Shown here piece by piece: positions 1 to 10,513 of a stretch of 64,000 nt of DNA. Within the stretch, counting starts at the first letter, position 1. Each line of letters opens with the position of its first letter. The notes below the pieces were generated by a model. It searched no databases, was not told where the DNA came from, and worked only from the letters and a program-made list of their open reading frames with translations. Made by a program: the position numbers and the translations under genes. The stretch covers positions 1,550,001-1,614,000 of the forward strand of contig OX637798.1 in NCBI GenBank assembly GCA_951802425.1. Reading direction: 5' to 3'. The stretch comes from Clavaria fumosa (taxonomy: Eukaryota; Basidiomycota; Agaricomycetes; Agaricales; Clavariaceae).

Positions 1-1
1 T

Positions 2-3000
2 AATAATTTAGCATCCACATATTCAGCTCAGGGGAGGCACAATGAAGCAGAGGAGCTGGAAGTCCATGTCATGGAAGCCAGCAAGAGAGTGCTTGGCCCA
101 GAACATCCAGACACTCTAACAAGCATTAGCAATTTGGCATCCACATATTCAGATAAAGGGAAGCACAATGAAGCAGGGGAGCTGAGAGTTCATGTCATGG
201 AAGCCAGGAAGAGAGTGCTTGGCCCAGAACATCCAGACACTCTATCAAGCATTAGCAATTTGGCATCCACATATTCAGATAAAGGGAAGCACAATGAAGC
301 AGGGGAGCTGAGAGTTCATGTCATGGAAGCCAGGAAGAGAGTGCTTGGCCCAGATCATCCAGACACTCTATCAAGCATTAGCAATTTGGCATCCACATAT
401 TCAGATAAAGGGAAGCACAATGAAGCAGGAGAGCTGGGAGTTCATGTCATGGAAGCCAGGAAGAGAGTGCTTGGCCCAGAACATCCAGACACTCTATCAA
501 GCATTAGCAATTTGGCATCCACATATTCAGATAAAGGGAAGCACAATGAAGCAGGGGAGCTGAGAGTTCATGTCATGGAAGCCAGGAAGAGAGTGCTTGG
601 CCCAGATCATCCAGACACTCTATCAAGCATTAGCAATTTGGCATCCACATATTCAGATAAAGGGAAGCACAATGAAGCAGGAGAGCTGAGAGTTCATGTC
701 ATGGAAGCCAGGAAGAGAGTGCTTGGCCCAGAACATCCAGACACTCTATCAAGCATTAGCAATTTGGCATCCACATATTCAGATAAAGGGAAGCACAATG
801 AAGCAGGGGAGCTGAGAGTTCATGTCATGGAAGCCAGGAAGAGAGTGCTTGGCCCAGAACATCCAGACACTCTGAGGAGCATTAATAATTTAGCATCCAC
901 ATATTCAGCTCAGGGGAGGCACAATGAAGCAGAGGAGCTGCAAATTCATGTCATGGAAGCCAGCAAGAGAGTGCTTGGCCCAGAACATCCAGACACTCTA
1001 ACAAGCATTAGCAATTTGGCATCCACATATTCAGAGAAAGGGTGGCACCATGATGCAAAGGAGCTGCAAGTTCATGTCATGGAAACCAGGAAGAGAGTGC
1101 TTGGCCCAGAACATCCAGACACTCTGATGAGCATTGACAATTTGGCATCAACATATTCAGATCAGGGGAGGTACAATGAAGCAGAAGAGCTGCAAGTTCA
1201 TGTCATGGAAGCCAGCAAAAGATTGCTTGGCCCAGAACATCCAGACACTCTGAGGAGCATTAATAATTTAGCATCCACATATTCAGCTCAGGGGAGGCAC
1301 AATGAAGCAGAGGAGCTGGAAGTTCATGTCATGGAAGCCAGCAAGAGAGTGCTTGGCCCAGATCATCCAGACACTCTATCAAGCATTAGCAATTTGGCAT
1401 CCACATATTCAGATAAAGGGAAGCACAATGAAGCAGGGGAGCTGAGAGTTCATGTCATGGAAGCCAGGAAGAGAGTGCTTGGCCCAGATCATCCAGACAC
1501 TCTATCAAGCATTAGCAATTTGGCATCCACATATTCAGATAAAGGGAAGCACAATGAAGCAGGGGAGCTGAGAGTTCATGTCATGGAAGCCAGGAAGAGA
1601 GTGCTTGGCCCAGAACATCCAGACACTCTATCAAGCATTAGCAATTTGGCATCCACATATTCAGATAAAGGGAAGCACAATGAAGCAGGAGAGCTGAGAG
1701 TTCATGTCATGGAAGCCAGTAAGAGAGTGCTTGGCCCAGAACATCCAGACACTCTATCAAGCATTAGCAATTTGGCATCCACATATTCAGATAAAGGGAA
1801 GCACAATGAAGCAGGGGAGCTGAGAGTTCATGTCATGGAAGCCAGGAAGAGAGTGCTTGGCCCAGAACATCCAGACACTCTGAGGAGCATTAATAATTTA
1901 GCATCCACATATTCAGCTCAGGGGAGGCACAATGAAGCAGAGGAGCTGCAAGTTCATGTCATGGAAGCCAGCAAGAGAGTGCTTGGCCCAGAACATCCAG
2001 ACACTCTAACAAGCATTAGCAATTTGGCATCCACATATTCAGATAAAGGGAAGCACAATGATGCAAAGGAGCTGCAAGTTCATGTCATGGAAACCAGGAA
2101 GAGAGTGCTTGGCCCAGAACATCCAGACACTCTGATGAGCATTGACAATTTGGCATCAACATATTCAGATCAGGGGAGGTACAATGAAGCAGAAGAGCTG
2201 CAAGTTCATGTCATGGAAGCCAGCAAAAGATTGCTTGGCCCAGAACATCCAGACACTCTAACAAGCATTAGCAATTTGGCATCCACATATTCAGATAAAG
2301 GGAAGCACAATGAAGCAGGGGAGCTGCAAGTTCATGTCATAGAAGCCAGCAAGAGAGTGCTTGGCCCAGAACATCCAGACACTCTATCAAGCATTAGCAA
2401 TTTGGCATCCACATATTCAGATAAAGGGAAGCACAATGAAGCAGGGGAGCTGAGAGTTCATGTCATGGAAGCCAGGAAGAGAGTGCTTGGCCCAGAACAT
2501 CCAGACACTCTGAGGAGCATTAATAATTTAGCATCCACATATTCAGCTCAGGGGAGGCACAATGAAGCAGAGGAGCTGCAAGTTCATGTCATGGAAGCCA
2601 GCAAGAGAGTGCTTGGCCCAGAACATCCAGACACTCTAACAAGCATTAGCAATTTGGCATTGACATATTCAGAGAAAGGGTGGCACCATGATGCAAAGGA
2701 GCTGCAAGTTCATGTCATGGAAGCCAGGAAGAGAGTGCTTGGCCCAGAACATCCAGACACTCTGCAGAGCATTGACAATTTAGCATCCACATATTCAGCT
2801 CAGGGGAGGCACAATGAAGCAGAGGAGCTGCAGGTTCATGTCATGGAAGCCAGTAAGAGAGTGCTTGGCCCAGATCATCCAGACACTCTATCAAGCATTA
2901 GCAATTTGGCATCCACATATTCAGATAAAGGGAAGCACAATGAAGCAGGGGAGCTGAGAGTTCATGTCATGGAAGCCAGGAAAAGAGTGCTTGGCCCAGA

Positions 3001-3880
3001 ACATCCAGACACTCTGAGGAGCATTAATAATTTAGCATTCACATATTCAGCTCAGGGGAGGCACAATGAAGCAGAGGATCTGGAATTCCATGTCATGGAA
3101 GCCAGCAAGAGAGTGCTTGGCCCAGAACATCCAAACACTCTAACAAGCATTAGCAATTTGGCATTGACATATTCAGAGAAAGGGTGGCACCATGATGCAA
3201 AGGAGCTGCAAGTTCATGTCATGGAAGCCAGGAAGAGAGTGCTTGGCCCAGAACATCCAGACACTCTGAAGAGCATTGACAATTTAGCATCCACATATTC
3301 AGCTCAGGGGAGGCACAATGAAGCAGAGGAGCTGGAATTCCATGTCATGGAAGCCAGGAAGAGAGTGCTTGGCCCAGAACATCCAGACACTCTAACAAGC
3401 ATTAGCAATTTGGCATTGACATATTCAGAGAAAGGGTGGCACCATGATGCAAAGGAGCTGCAAGTCCATGTCATGGAAGCCAGGAAGAGAGTGCTTGGCC
3501 CAGAACATCCAGACACTCTGATGAGCATTAGCAATTTGGCATTCACATATTCAGATAAAGGGAAGCACAATGAAGCAGAGGAGCTGCAGGTTCTTGTCAT
3601 GGAAGCCAGCAAGAGAGTGCTTGGCCCAGAACATCCAGACACTCTAACAAGCATTAGCAATTTGGCATTCACATATTCAGATCAGGGGAAGCACCATGAA
3701 GCAGAAGAGCTGCAGGTTCTTGTCATGGAAGCCAGCATGAGAGTGCTTGGCCCAGAACATCCAGACACTCTAACAAGCATTAGTGATTTGGCATTCACAT
3801 ATTCAGCTCAGGGGAAGCACAATGAAGCAGAGGAGCTGCAAGTTCATGTCATGGAAGCCAGTAAGAGAGTGCTTGGCTGA
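2..3880 (+). CDS. TPR-array protein (NLR-type), 5' end outside window
   Basis: The frame is open from the left edge and ends at TGA 3878-3880. About 30 complete 42-residue TPR units of the kinesin-light-chain type (LGPEHPDTL..I.NLA.TY...G...EAEEL..HVMEA) follow each other without linkers, each encoded by a 126-bp DNA repeat. Such arrays usually form the sensor half of fungal NB-ARC/TPR proteins, and the intact paralogue at 13718-18420 has that layout. No P-loop domain is visible here because the 5' end is missing. The units are nearly identical at DNA level, unlike the paralogue's, so the array looks recently expanded or homogenised. The first ATG at 71 lies inside a repeat and is not a real start. 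The stop replaces a Pro codon in the next repeat (cca to tga), so the C-terminus is probably truncated. Confidence 0.85.
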   Translation, partial: NNLASTYSAQGRHNEAEELEVHVMEASKRVLGPEHPDTLTSISNLASTYSDKGKHNEAGELRVHVMEARKRVLGPEHPDTLSSISNLASTYSDKGKHNEAGELRVHVMEARKRVLGPDHPDTLSSISNLASTYSDKGKHNEAGELGVHVMEARKRVLGPEHPDTLSSISNLASTYSDKGKHNEAGELRVHVMEARKRVLGPDHPDTLSSISNLASTYSDKGKHNEAGELRVHVMEARKRVLGPEHPDTLSSISNLASTYSDKGKHNEAGELRVHVMEARKRVLGPEHPDTLRSINNLASTYSAQGRHNEAEELQIHVMEASKRVLGPEHPDTLTSISNLASTYSEKGWHHDAKELQVHVMETRKRVLGPEHPDTLMSIDNLASTYSDQGRYNEAEELQVHVMEASKRLLGPEHPDTLRSINNLASTYSAQGRHNEAEELEVHVMEASKRVLGPDHPDTLSSISNLASTYSDKGKHNEAGELRVHVMEARKRVLGPDHPDTLSSISNLASTYSDKGKHNEAGELRVHVMEARKRVLGPEHPDTLSSISNLASTYSDKGKHNEAGELRVHVMEASKRVLGPEHPDTLSSISNLASTYSDKGKHNEAGELRVHVMEARKRVLGPEHPDTLRSINNLASTYSAQGRHNEAEELQVHVMEASKRVLGPEHPDTLTSISNLASTYSDKGKHNDAKELQVHVMETRKRVLGPEHPDTLMSIDNLASTYSDQGRYNEAEELQVHVMEASKRLLGPEHPDTLTSISNLASTYSDKGKHNEAGELQVHVIEASKRVLGPEHPDTLSSISNLASTYSDKGKHNEAGELRVHVMEARKRVLGPEHPDTLRSINNLASTYSAQGRHNEAEELQVHVMEASKRVLGPEHPDTLTSISNLALTYSEKGWHHDAKELQVHVMEARKRVLGPEHPDTLQSIDNLASTYSAQGRHNEAEELQVHVMEASKRVLGPDHPDTLSSISNLASTYSDKGKHNEAGELRVHVMEARKRVLGPEHPDTLRSINNLAFTYSAQGRHNEAEDLEFHVMEASKRVLGPEHPNTLTSISNLALTYSEKGWHHDAKELQVHVMEARKRVLGPEHPDTLKSIDNLASTYSAQGRHNEAEELEFHVMEARKRVLGPEHPDTLTSISNLALTYSEKGWHHDAKELQVHVMEARKRVLGPEHPDTLMSISNLAFTYSDKGKHNEAEELQVLVMEASKRVLGPEHPDTLTSISNLAFTYSDQGKHHEAEELQVLVMEASMRVLGPEHPDTLTSISDLAFTYSAQGKHNEAEELQVHVMEASKRVLG

Positions 3881-4248
3881 GAGCATCCAGACATTCTGAT
3901 GAGCATTAACAAATTGGCATCCACCTACTTTGCTCAGGCAAATCATTGTGAGGCATCTGTAAATCTGATCTACCACTAATGGATGTAGAGAGCACCACTA
4001 CCAGCACATATTCAGTACTATCATGCCTGAGCAAACCACATGTACAACTCCAGATAATGTTTCATCCACCAACAATGATCAATATGAAGTGTCTGAGGTT
4101 TGGTATGATGCCACAGAGGAACTTGCTCTTGCTACATCCAACATCAACTTTAATGGTATAGATGAGCAGTCTGACATGTGGAGCTTGATACCTTTTGCCA
4201 TTCCCAATCATGATTTCTTTAGCTCTCCCTGTGATTCTATCTCATGTT
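3881..4248 (+). pseudogene. Decayed 3' tail of the TPR-array gene
   Basis: Directly after the stop the same frame still reads as a degenerate TPR unit (EHPDILMSINKLASTY) to a taa at about 3976-3978. In another frame, 4023-4247 matches the C-terminal tail of the NLR at 13718-18420: both share WYDAT, then ATSNIN, then NG.DE. The tail also lacks about 15 nt present in the paralogue, which shifts its end. The coding end has therefore been broken by a nonsense change and at least one indel. An unrecognised intron is a weaker alternative. The next 180 bases, to 4434, hold nothing recognisable. Confidence 0.6.
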
Positions 4249-4434
4249 GATAGGACACAGTTATGGGAAATTTTCAAATGTAACATGTGTAATTTACTCA
4301 GATGCCAAGATCCAAGATTGATTTCCTTTGACAATTGTAAGGTCATCGGTTTTATATATATATTATAATCTATCTATACCTTGGGAGCACAGCTGCTTCC
4401 ACCTGATCCCTTGCCATAGTCTGCGCACCCGGCT

Positions 4435-6020
4435 CTACGGCGCCCCTCCCGCCACCGCCTCTCGTATGAGTCGCGCGGTCTCGAGACCCAGCTGGTAGTA
4501 CCCGTCGTTGGTGGCAGCGCCGAACATGCCCGTGTGCGCCTGAATCTCGTCTGACGCCAGCGTGTTAGACGCCGGCACAAAGTGCGCGGAAATGGGGGAC
4601 CCGTGCGGCGGGAGCAGCACGAAGGTCCGTTCGGTGCGCTGCCGCGGGGGCGACGGCGGGATGGACGTGTAGAGACTAGTGCAAGCAGCAGCTCAAGATC
4701 TCGCGCGTATTTTTTCCTATGTACCCTGCGGGGCGACTCACTTTCTGAACTCGACGCCGACGAGCCGCTCGAAGCGCCGCTTCAGCGCCGTCTCGTCCCA
4801 CAGATGGCCGACGTACTTGAGGTGGTCCGTGATCCAGCCGCATCCCGACGTGAGGTCCGCGCGTTTCTGGTAGGCGGCCCCGGCGGCGGTGCTCGCGAGG
4901 AGGGCGCCGCCAACGGCGAGCGCAGCCGCGCCCCAGCCCCGGGGCGCGGGCGTGGGGGATGGAGTGGACGGGGACGTACCGGGGGTGAGGGCGCGTTGTC
5001 CCCACGCACCGACGCGCGCGCGCCCCCGATCCGAAAACGCGCCCAGCACCCCCGCCGCCGCCGTGCGCGCGTGCGCCGCGTATTCAAGCGCCTGCGCCGC
5101 GGTGTTGCGGAATACGGCGGGGTCGATGCCGAGGAACTGCGTCGGCGCGTCTCGGCTAGTGGCTTACGGGCAGCGGGGTTAGCGGAGGAGGGCGCGCGCC
5201 GGGGTGTCGAACGCGATGCATGCGACGACCTTGGGCCAGGGGGGGGCGTCCCGGTCCGGACGGGAGCTGGCGAATCCGAGGAGGGCGTCGGCGGCGAGCA
5301 GGCCGCCCATGCTGCGGTGGGCAGATGGCGGGTCGGTGAGAACAGGTGCGACGTTCGCGCGGGGGGAGGTGCATGCATGCTGTGCTTACCTGTGTCCGCA
5401 AAGGACGACATGGGCCTTACCTGCGCCACCGCCCTCGCCGTGCGCGATCTCCCGGTTGACGACGCATGTTGTGAGCCAGTCCGCAGGCCGGACAATGGCC
5501 TCCATCTACATTAGACATCCCTTAGTTGGTTCGCTGCTCGAAATGTTCGGGCGCGGGCTCCAAACGGCGTGGAGTGACGTACCAGATCTCCTTTGGTCTG
5601 TTGATACGTCCAATGTGGGCCTTCAGCACAAAACTTTGCGCAGCCAGATTCTAGGAGAGCAGAGAATACGCACCTCATACGCAGGGAAGACGACGCAGCC
5701 CGGGAGGCTCTCTGCAAGGACATGCTGCAGCCGTTGCGGGAAATCGCCGAATGTGGTGTCGGTGCCCTTGAATCTGTGCGACACGAGTCAGTGCTGCTTC
5801 GAACGGCTTGCTGGGTCCTGCAATCGCGCACCCACCCGTGGATGAAGACGACGATGAGCAGACTCGGTGTTGTTTGTTGATGGGTGATTCCGTAATCACT
5901 GAACCAGTGTTCGACAGCGGCGCGCACGCGACTGCACTGCCCGGAGTCCGTAGTGCCCCCATAACCGATACAGCTGTCACTTCGGCAAAGGCGACATGAG
6001 CACGAAAACTGGATGGCCAA
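4435..6020 (-). CDS. Alpha/beta-hydrolase-type serine hydrolase, eight exons
   Basis: Eight exons read in frame on the minus strand: 6020-5836, 5773-5674, 5597-5583, 5505-5390, 5311-5200, 5136-4742 and 4675-4435, with phases matching at every junction; the listed seven blocks cover all the coding I could place, so an extra 5' exon is possible. Exon 1 ends in LLIVVFIHG, and the next exon begins FKGTDTTFG, the strand-plus-oxyanion region of lipase-like hydrolases. The nucleophile elbow GHSMGG is split by an intron (5312-5389). Later come ACIAFDTP, a Gly/Ala-rich possible membrane or signal-like stretch (LAVGGALLASTAAGA), DHLKYVGHLWDE and a C-terminal FVLLPPHGSP segment. Predicted length is about 387 residues. 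The start at 6020 is the only in-frame ATG found and is tentative. Substrate unknown. The intron at 5137-5199 appears to use GC rather than GT. Confidence 0.72.
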
Positions 6021-7112
6021 GAATGTTGTTGTTCATTGGCTGAGCATCATGCTACCATGCTTTTACGGGGAGGGCAAGAAACATCAGGAGATGTCTTTCC
6101 GGGACTTGCTAGGCCTCTAAGCGGCTGGTCGGCGAACACAAGGGATACACCATCAGTAGCGTAAACAACTTGCAGAGCTGCAGAGTTCATGACACGTCCA
6201 TGCACTGCTTTAGATAACATATGCGCTGTTCCTGGCAATGGCTCACATGATCTTGCTGAATACGGGAATGTGAGCTCACACAGTCCCTGGCCGTGCTGCG
6301 ATCACGATCAGAGCCCGTCGCCCCTGCCAAGAGCCATGCTGAGTCCAAGTCATTGTGGCACCTCGCTTTGACCTTGGACAGTAGCGATACTTGCCCACTT
6401 TTTCGCGAATCTCAGTCGACCCCGCACTGTCGTTGCGTCTTGGGGGTTGTCTGGATTATCCGCATTCACCGCTGTTTCAAGCGGACAGTCAATTATTATA
6501 AATCTTTTTAGTCGTCACGCCATGTTCTTGACACAGCTCAGTCTTTACATTGACTGAGCTGTGAGTACTTGATTTTACTGCCTTATATTCATCTCTAACG
6601 AGCTACAATGAAATATACGGACACTAGGTATAGCTATAGCCCAGTCTTTACATTGACTGAGCTAATATACGGACACTAGTCACTTTTCAACAGGGGTCAT
6701 GCAGAAGAAAGTACAATCCAAGCACGAAAGCGCATCCGGTCTCGCGTCGGGAATAGTTGCTGTAGATGGCGTGCCATGCAGTGATGAAGTTCCAGCGCGG
6801 AGTTATCATGGTCCCTGTCTGCCGAAGCGATAACGAAAATCCCGCGACCTTGGACAATAGCGACAGCGGCTCTGGGACGTACCGTACCTGCCCATCTATT
6901 GGCGAACATCAGTCGACCGCAGACGAAAGGCGCGTTGTCGTCGCGTCTACTTGGGGGACATGCTGAGGAAAAATCTAATCCAAGGACGAATTGTCGAGTC
7001 GATCATAGCTGCCCTGTCGGTCATTGCTGTTCTGTGCTGTAGATGGCGACATGCAGTCATGAAGGCTACGGCCCCTCTACCTGCGACGCGATAACGAGAA
7101 ATCCTATTTAAA
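6021..7112. other. Intergenic region with diverged local duplications
   Basis: No convincing gene. Around 6330-6450 and 6840-6960 two stretches resemble each other (both have GACCTTGGACA.TAGCGA, then CAGTCGACC). Around 6760 and 7030 a CTGTAGATGGCG...ATGCAGT.ATGAAG stretch recurs. These look like old local duplications. Confidence 0.4.
6535..6676. repeat. Short hairpin and its partial duplicate
   Basis: AGCTCAGTC and GACTGAGCT face each other across a TTTACATT loop at about 6535-6560. The loop plus right arm recurs at about 6640-6662. A 15-base ATATACGGACACTAG string sits between the copies and again after the second. No function is evident. Confidence 0.5.
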
Positions 7113-8120
7113 CTAGCGACCTACTCCGTCACCCTTACCGCGCTCAATACAAACTGGATTTCCGGCTTTTTTTCGCACCACACTGCCCCTGTCGGACACA
7201 CCGTCATCGAGGATGTCATGACAAGTCTCTAGCAGGCGCCTCTGGACGTCAGATCCGCTGACAAACGTAGGCCATCTGAACCAGCCGTGGCCGGCGTGTG
7301 CGGGTCGGGAAGAACTTGGAACACGCCCGCCTCCCGCGGGTTCCTGCTCAGAAGACAGTCGGGCCCGGCCGTATCCTGCGGCGGCAAACGGGAGGGGGGC
7401 TGCCAGCGCGACGCGGACGTTTTCGCAGCGGATCTCGAACTCCCCGTAGCAGTCGGCGAGCGCGGCCGACAGCCGGGAGCAGCAGTCGCGGAACGCACGG
7501 AACGGGTCCGCGTCGTCGGCCGGAGGAGGGGGTGGAGCCACCATGCCTGCGGAGTCGGCTCCGGAGTCCGGCCATCCGCTGCGCCGCGGCGGAGGTGGAG
7601 GCGCCGCGGCTGGGTTGTGGTCCTCGTTGAGGAGGGCTGTATCTATGCGCCGACGCGTGGTGTTCGTATTGCCTTCCAGGGTCGTTTGGGACTTCAGGGC
7701 ATCATCGTCGGAGGCACCGCCAGGAAGGGCAGCTATGTCCTGCCTGGAGCGAATGCTCTCAGACGCTTTAGCCTCTTCTGGTTCCGTCTCCTTGTCGCCA
7801 AGGGATGAGAGAGCGCGCATAGGAGCTGGTTCTTCGCCGTTGCTTTGGGCTTGCCCACGCATTTGCAGAAGCGATGAGGGTTCGGCACTCAAGGGCGCCA
7901 GGCCCTCGTGCTGGTCGTTCGATTGCAGGATCGGCGCAGTGGATGCAGCGGGCGAAGGCAGCAGACCGGTGCCGGTGCTGGGTGCAGCGCGATGCTCTGT
8001 GACGTGGACCAGCGATTGCGTCCTCCACCCGATCAGTCCGAAAATGGGTGTTTCGCCATAGACGACGCCGATCGACGACAAAGCTGGTTTTGACAACCTG
8101 CGCAGAGGCGAGATTGTCAT
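7113..8120 (-). CDS. Hypothetical protein with Pro-rich linkers
   Basis: A 335-codon open frame, not recognised. The N-terminal third is Ser/Pro-rich. The middle carries two proline runs (APPPPPRR and VAPPPPPADD). The C-terminal part (ADPFRAFRDCCSRL, then LADCYGEFEIRCENVRVAL) looks like a folded helical segment. Upstream exons up to about 8580 are possible, because the homologous segment at 11.3-12.3 kb keeps the same string of reading frames with substitutions and indels. In that copy the frame is broken, which weakens or dates the coding claim. The start at 8120 is simply the first ATG of the frame. Confidence 0.4.
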   Translation of the reverse strand: MTISPLRRLSKPALSSIGVVYGETPIFGLIGWRTQSLVHVTEHRAAPSTGTGLLPSPAASTAPILQSNDQHEGLAPLSAEPSSLLQMRGQAQSNGEEPAPMRALSSLGDKETEPEEAKASESIRSRQDIAALPGGASDDDALKSQTTLEGNTNTTRRRIDTALLNEDHNPAAAPPPPPRRSGWPDSGADSAGMVAPPPPPADDADPFRAFRDCCSRLSAALADCYGEFEIRCENVRVALAAPLPFAAAGYGRARLSSEQEPAGGGRVPSSSRPAHAGHGWFRWPTFVSGSDVQRRLLETCHDILDDGVSDRGSVVRKKAGNPVCIERGKGDGVGR

Positions 8121-8610
8121 TGGTCTGCTGCCAAGGAAACAGAGTATGGGCAGACCGACTTGATGAGCACCGAGGACTAGAAATCTCTTCTCTACGAGGA
8201 AGAAGGCCGATGTCCCTAGGATAGTGTGATGGGCGGCCTACGATTCGGAATGTAAGGTCGCAAGGGTAGTAGGGGAAGACTGGTGAATGGCTTATGGGTT
8301 CATCCGGCGCGTTCACCTGGACATGCTCGTTCGACGATGCACCGGCGGGCGTCGATGACTGTCTCCTGCGTTGCAGAGGCCTCTCTGCCAGGACTGCGGA
8401 GTTGAGTTCGAGGAGGAATAAATGGGGGGGAAGAACTCAAAGTTACTGTAAGGGGACGACGTGATTGCGTTTGCACTTGCAGCGGGTGCGAAGGCTCTCT
8501 GGCGCCTCTCCCTTGATGCTGTTAACAAAAAACCACACGTGTGTGCAGTGTTTGTGTCGTTCGCGGTTGCTTGCAGCATTCACATAGTCCTTTGGTCCTG
8601 TCCCTTCGTA
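7540..8610. repeat. Segmental duplication, copy 1
   Basis: This stretch matches 11330-12390, plus a short end block at 12845-12910, in the same orientation and base order. Shared landmarks are GAGGTGGAGG near 7580 and 11420, AGCAGACCGGTGCCGGTGCT near 7960 and 11760, and GTGTTTGTGTCGTTCGCGG near 8549 and 12850. NAA10 and the 8638-9612 gene lie between the copies. Confidence 0.8.
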
Positions 8611-8637
8611 GCCGGGTCGGGTGCTCCGTTTGCGTGA

Positions 8638-9612
8638 GCAGGAAACCCGCGGGGGGGGCGTGTCCTGCCTGACGGGCCGCCCGACCCGCAGACGCCGGCC
8701 ACGGCTGGTCTGGATGGCGGCCCTCCCCGTGCCAGGCTCGACGACGCCTGCACCGACGCGTCACGCGCCACTGGCACCGACCGCGCTCTCGAGCCGAGCA
8801 CCGTCCCCGAGCCGCGACCGGCGCGCCCCGTGCAGCGCGAGGCAGACACGTCCATGCTGGGCACGGCACCGGGCGGGCCCGCACGCGACGCCGCCGCGCA
8901 CGACACCACTGCACCGGACCCTGCAGCCGGGGAAGGCGGCCCCTGTTCGAGCGGCCCTCCAGCTGGCGCACCGCCGCTCCTGGAATCCAGCAGCGCCATC
9001 CGGCGAACGGGGTCGCTTCCCGAGCACATCACACGGCCCTCGACGAGCGGGCTGCTCACCCGAGACGACGGCGACGGCGACATCCACGACGACGACGACG
9101 ACGGCCCACGAGTAAAGCCCCGCGAGGCCGGCGTGATCGGCCGGCCGCCACCCACGCCCAGCCCCGAGTCCCCAGTCCCCGCCTCCGCGCACCCGTCGCG
9201 CCTCTCCCCCTCCGCCCCCGTCTTCGTACCGTCCCGCCCCGCGACACCAGTGGGCTGGCCGCACCACCCCGCGAGCGCCACCACCACCACCACCACCACC
9301 CCACACCCGTTCTGCGCGCCCAAGATGCAGCACACGCATTTTTGGTTCGGCGCGGTCCCGACGCCGCCGTTGACGCCCCCGCCATGGGGGACCGATGCGT
9401 ACAGCCCCATGTACGATCGCGCCGCCGCCCCTGCCGCATGTGTGGGATACGCGGACCCGTGCCCAGGCACCGCCGTATTTCTTCCTTTCGGACAGAAGCG
9501 CGAGACGCCGCTGAATCCGCGAGCTGCGCCCTTCGTCCCCCGCCGTTTTCTGGGGACTAGGGAGAGCCCTGATCCATATGAGTTTTCGGGCATGGTCTCG
9601 CATCAGTTCTAG
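8638..9612 (+). CDS. Hypothetical protein, last exon
   Basis: The frame is open from 8638 to a TAG at 9610-9612. No early ATG exists, so it is most likely the last exon after an acceptor near 8640 (tgagcag). The product is rich in Pro, Ala and Asp, with an acidic run of Asp at about 9080-9110 and a Thr run encoded by a CCA repeat near 9280. The C-terminal 60 residues (FWFGAVPTPP, YSPMYDRAA, FLPFGQKRE, VSHQF) are less biased and look like genuine coding. Not recognised. Competing open frames on the minus strand follow from high GC content and lack this pattern. Confidence 0.4.
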   Translation, partial: AGNPRGGRVLPDGPPDPQTPATAGLDGGPPRARLDDACTDASRATGTDRALEPSTVPEPRPARPVQREADTSMLGTAPGGPARDAAAHDTTAPDPAAGEGGPCSSGPPAGAPPLLESSSAIRRTGSLPEHITRPSTSGLLTRDDGDGDIHDDDDDGPRVKPREAGVIGRPPPTPSPESPVPASAHPSRLSPSAPVFVPSRPATPVGWPHHPASATTTTTTTPHPFCAPKMQHTHFWFGAVPTPPLTPPPWGTDAYSPMYDRAAAPAACVGYADPCPGTAVFLPFGQKRETPLNPRAAPFVPRRFLGTRESPDPYEFSGMVSHQF

Positions 9613-10513
9613 CACTTTTTTTTTGGCAAGGGTGCCTCGATGCAGTTCTGTACCGTGTTCTGTAGATGGTCATGAGGGGCTTAGGGCCTAGCTCTGCCAA
9701 CTGACGAAGTCGTAAGCGACCCCCGTGTAAAGTTGATGTAGAAAGCCGTAGGTTACTGTAATACAGGGCTAATGGACGCGAAATATCCACTACAGGAATA
9801 GGCGGATAATAGGACAGCGAGTGCGTAAAAGAGAAGAGCCTGCGAGGTAAAAATAGCTGGAACTTTGTGACGTTAATAATTACAGTGAACCATAGAGGGA
9901 AATGATGTCATTTCACAAGTCTGGTTTCAGTACAGTCTCTGACACGGTCCCAGTCGACAGTCAGTCAGTTGAGTGCGTCACCGTCTCTCCCTTGTGTTTA
10001 TTGGGTAACATTGCTGTGATAATGTTGCGCCAATACTGTACACACTTTACACAAGATCCAGTAGACCATATCACCAAGGGCTCGCGAAGCCAGCCCAATC
10101 ACGCAACACCACATTCCTTTCCGTGCCCTATCTGCCGTGTCATCTCATCTTGTCTGGTAACAGGAAGGCCTTCAAAAGCGGGGAGCAGATTGCCGTCCAA
10201 TATGCCCTTTGGATAGAGGCTTTGAGACGAAGTCATTCTTCACGATCCTATTGGGACGAATTCCTTGATTTGAGAATTCACTGAAGCACATGACCTGTCA
10301 ATCCTGTTATCCGTCGTCGAGCTAGCAGTACAGTTCTCTTCGTGCGTATCGTCGTCGTACTCCCGACAATCTCTTTCTCCACGTCAGCCACGCGGAGTCC
10401 CTGTGCAAGTGTCCATTACGGTACAGTGCCAGTGTCATCAACAACCACGTCCAACTCCGTGGCGCGACCGATCCCCTTTCAGTCTTGACCTCTCACCACC
10501 ACCCCCACCGCCG
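9613..10513. other. Intergenic region upstream of naa10
   Basis: No supported gene. Short open frames (for example 9902-10216) lack family motifs. The last 200 bases presumably hold the naa10 promoter, but no clear TATA element or other site could be assigned. Confidence 0.4.

Noticed and set aside
71..3880. Kinesin light chain
   Set aside because: The 42-residue TPRs resemble it, but the unit number is far too high and the paralogue carries an NB-ARC-like P-loop domain.
4582..5514. 310-codon plus-strand open frame
   Set aside because: It overlaps the minus-strand hydrolase, whose exons join in phase with recognisable motifs. The plus frame is Arg/Gly/Ala-rich shadow coding in GC-rich DNA.
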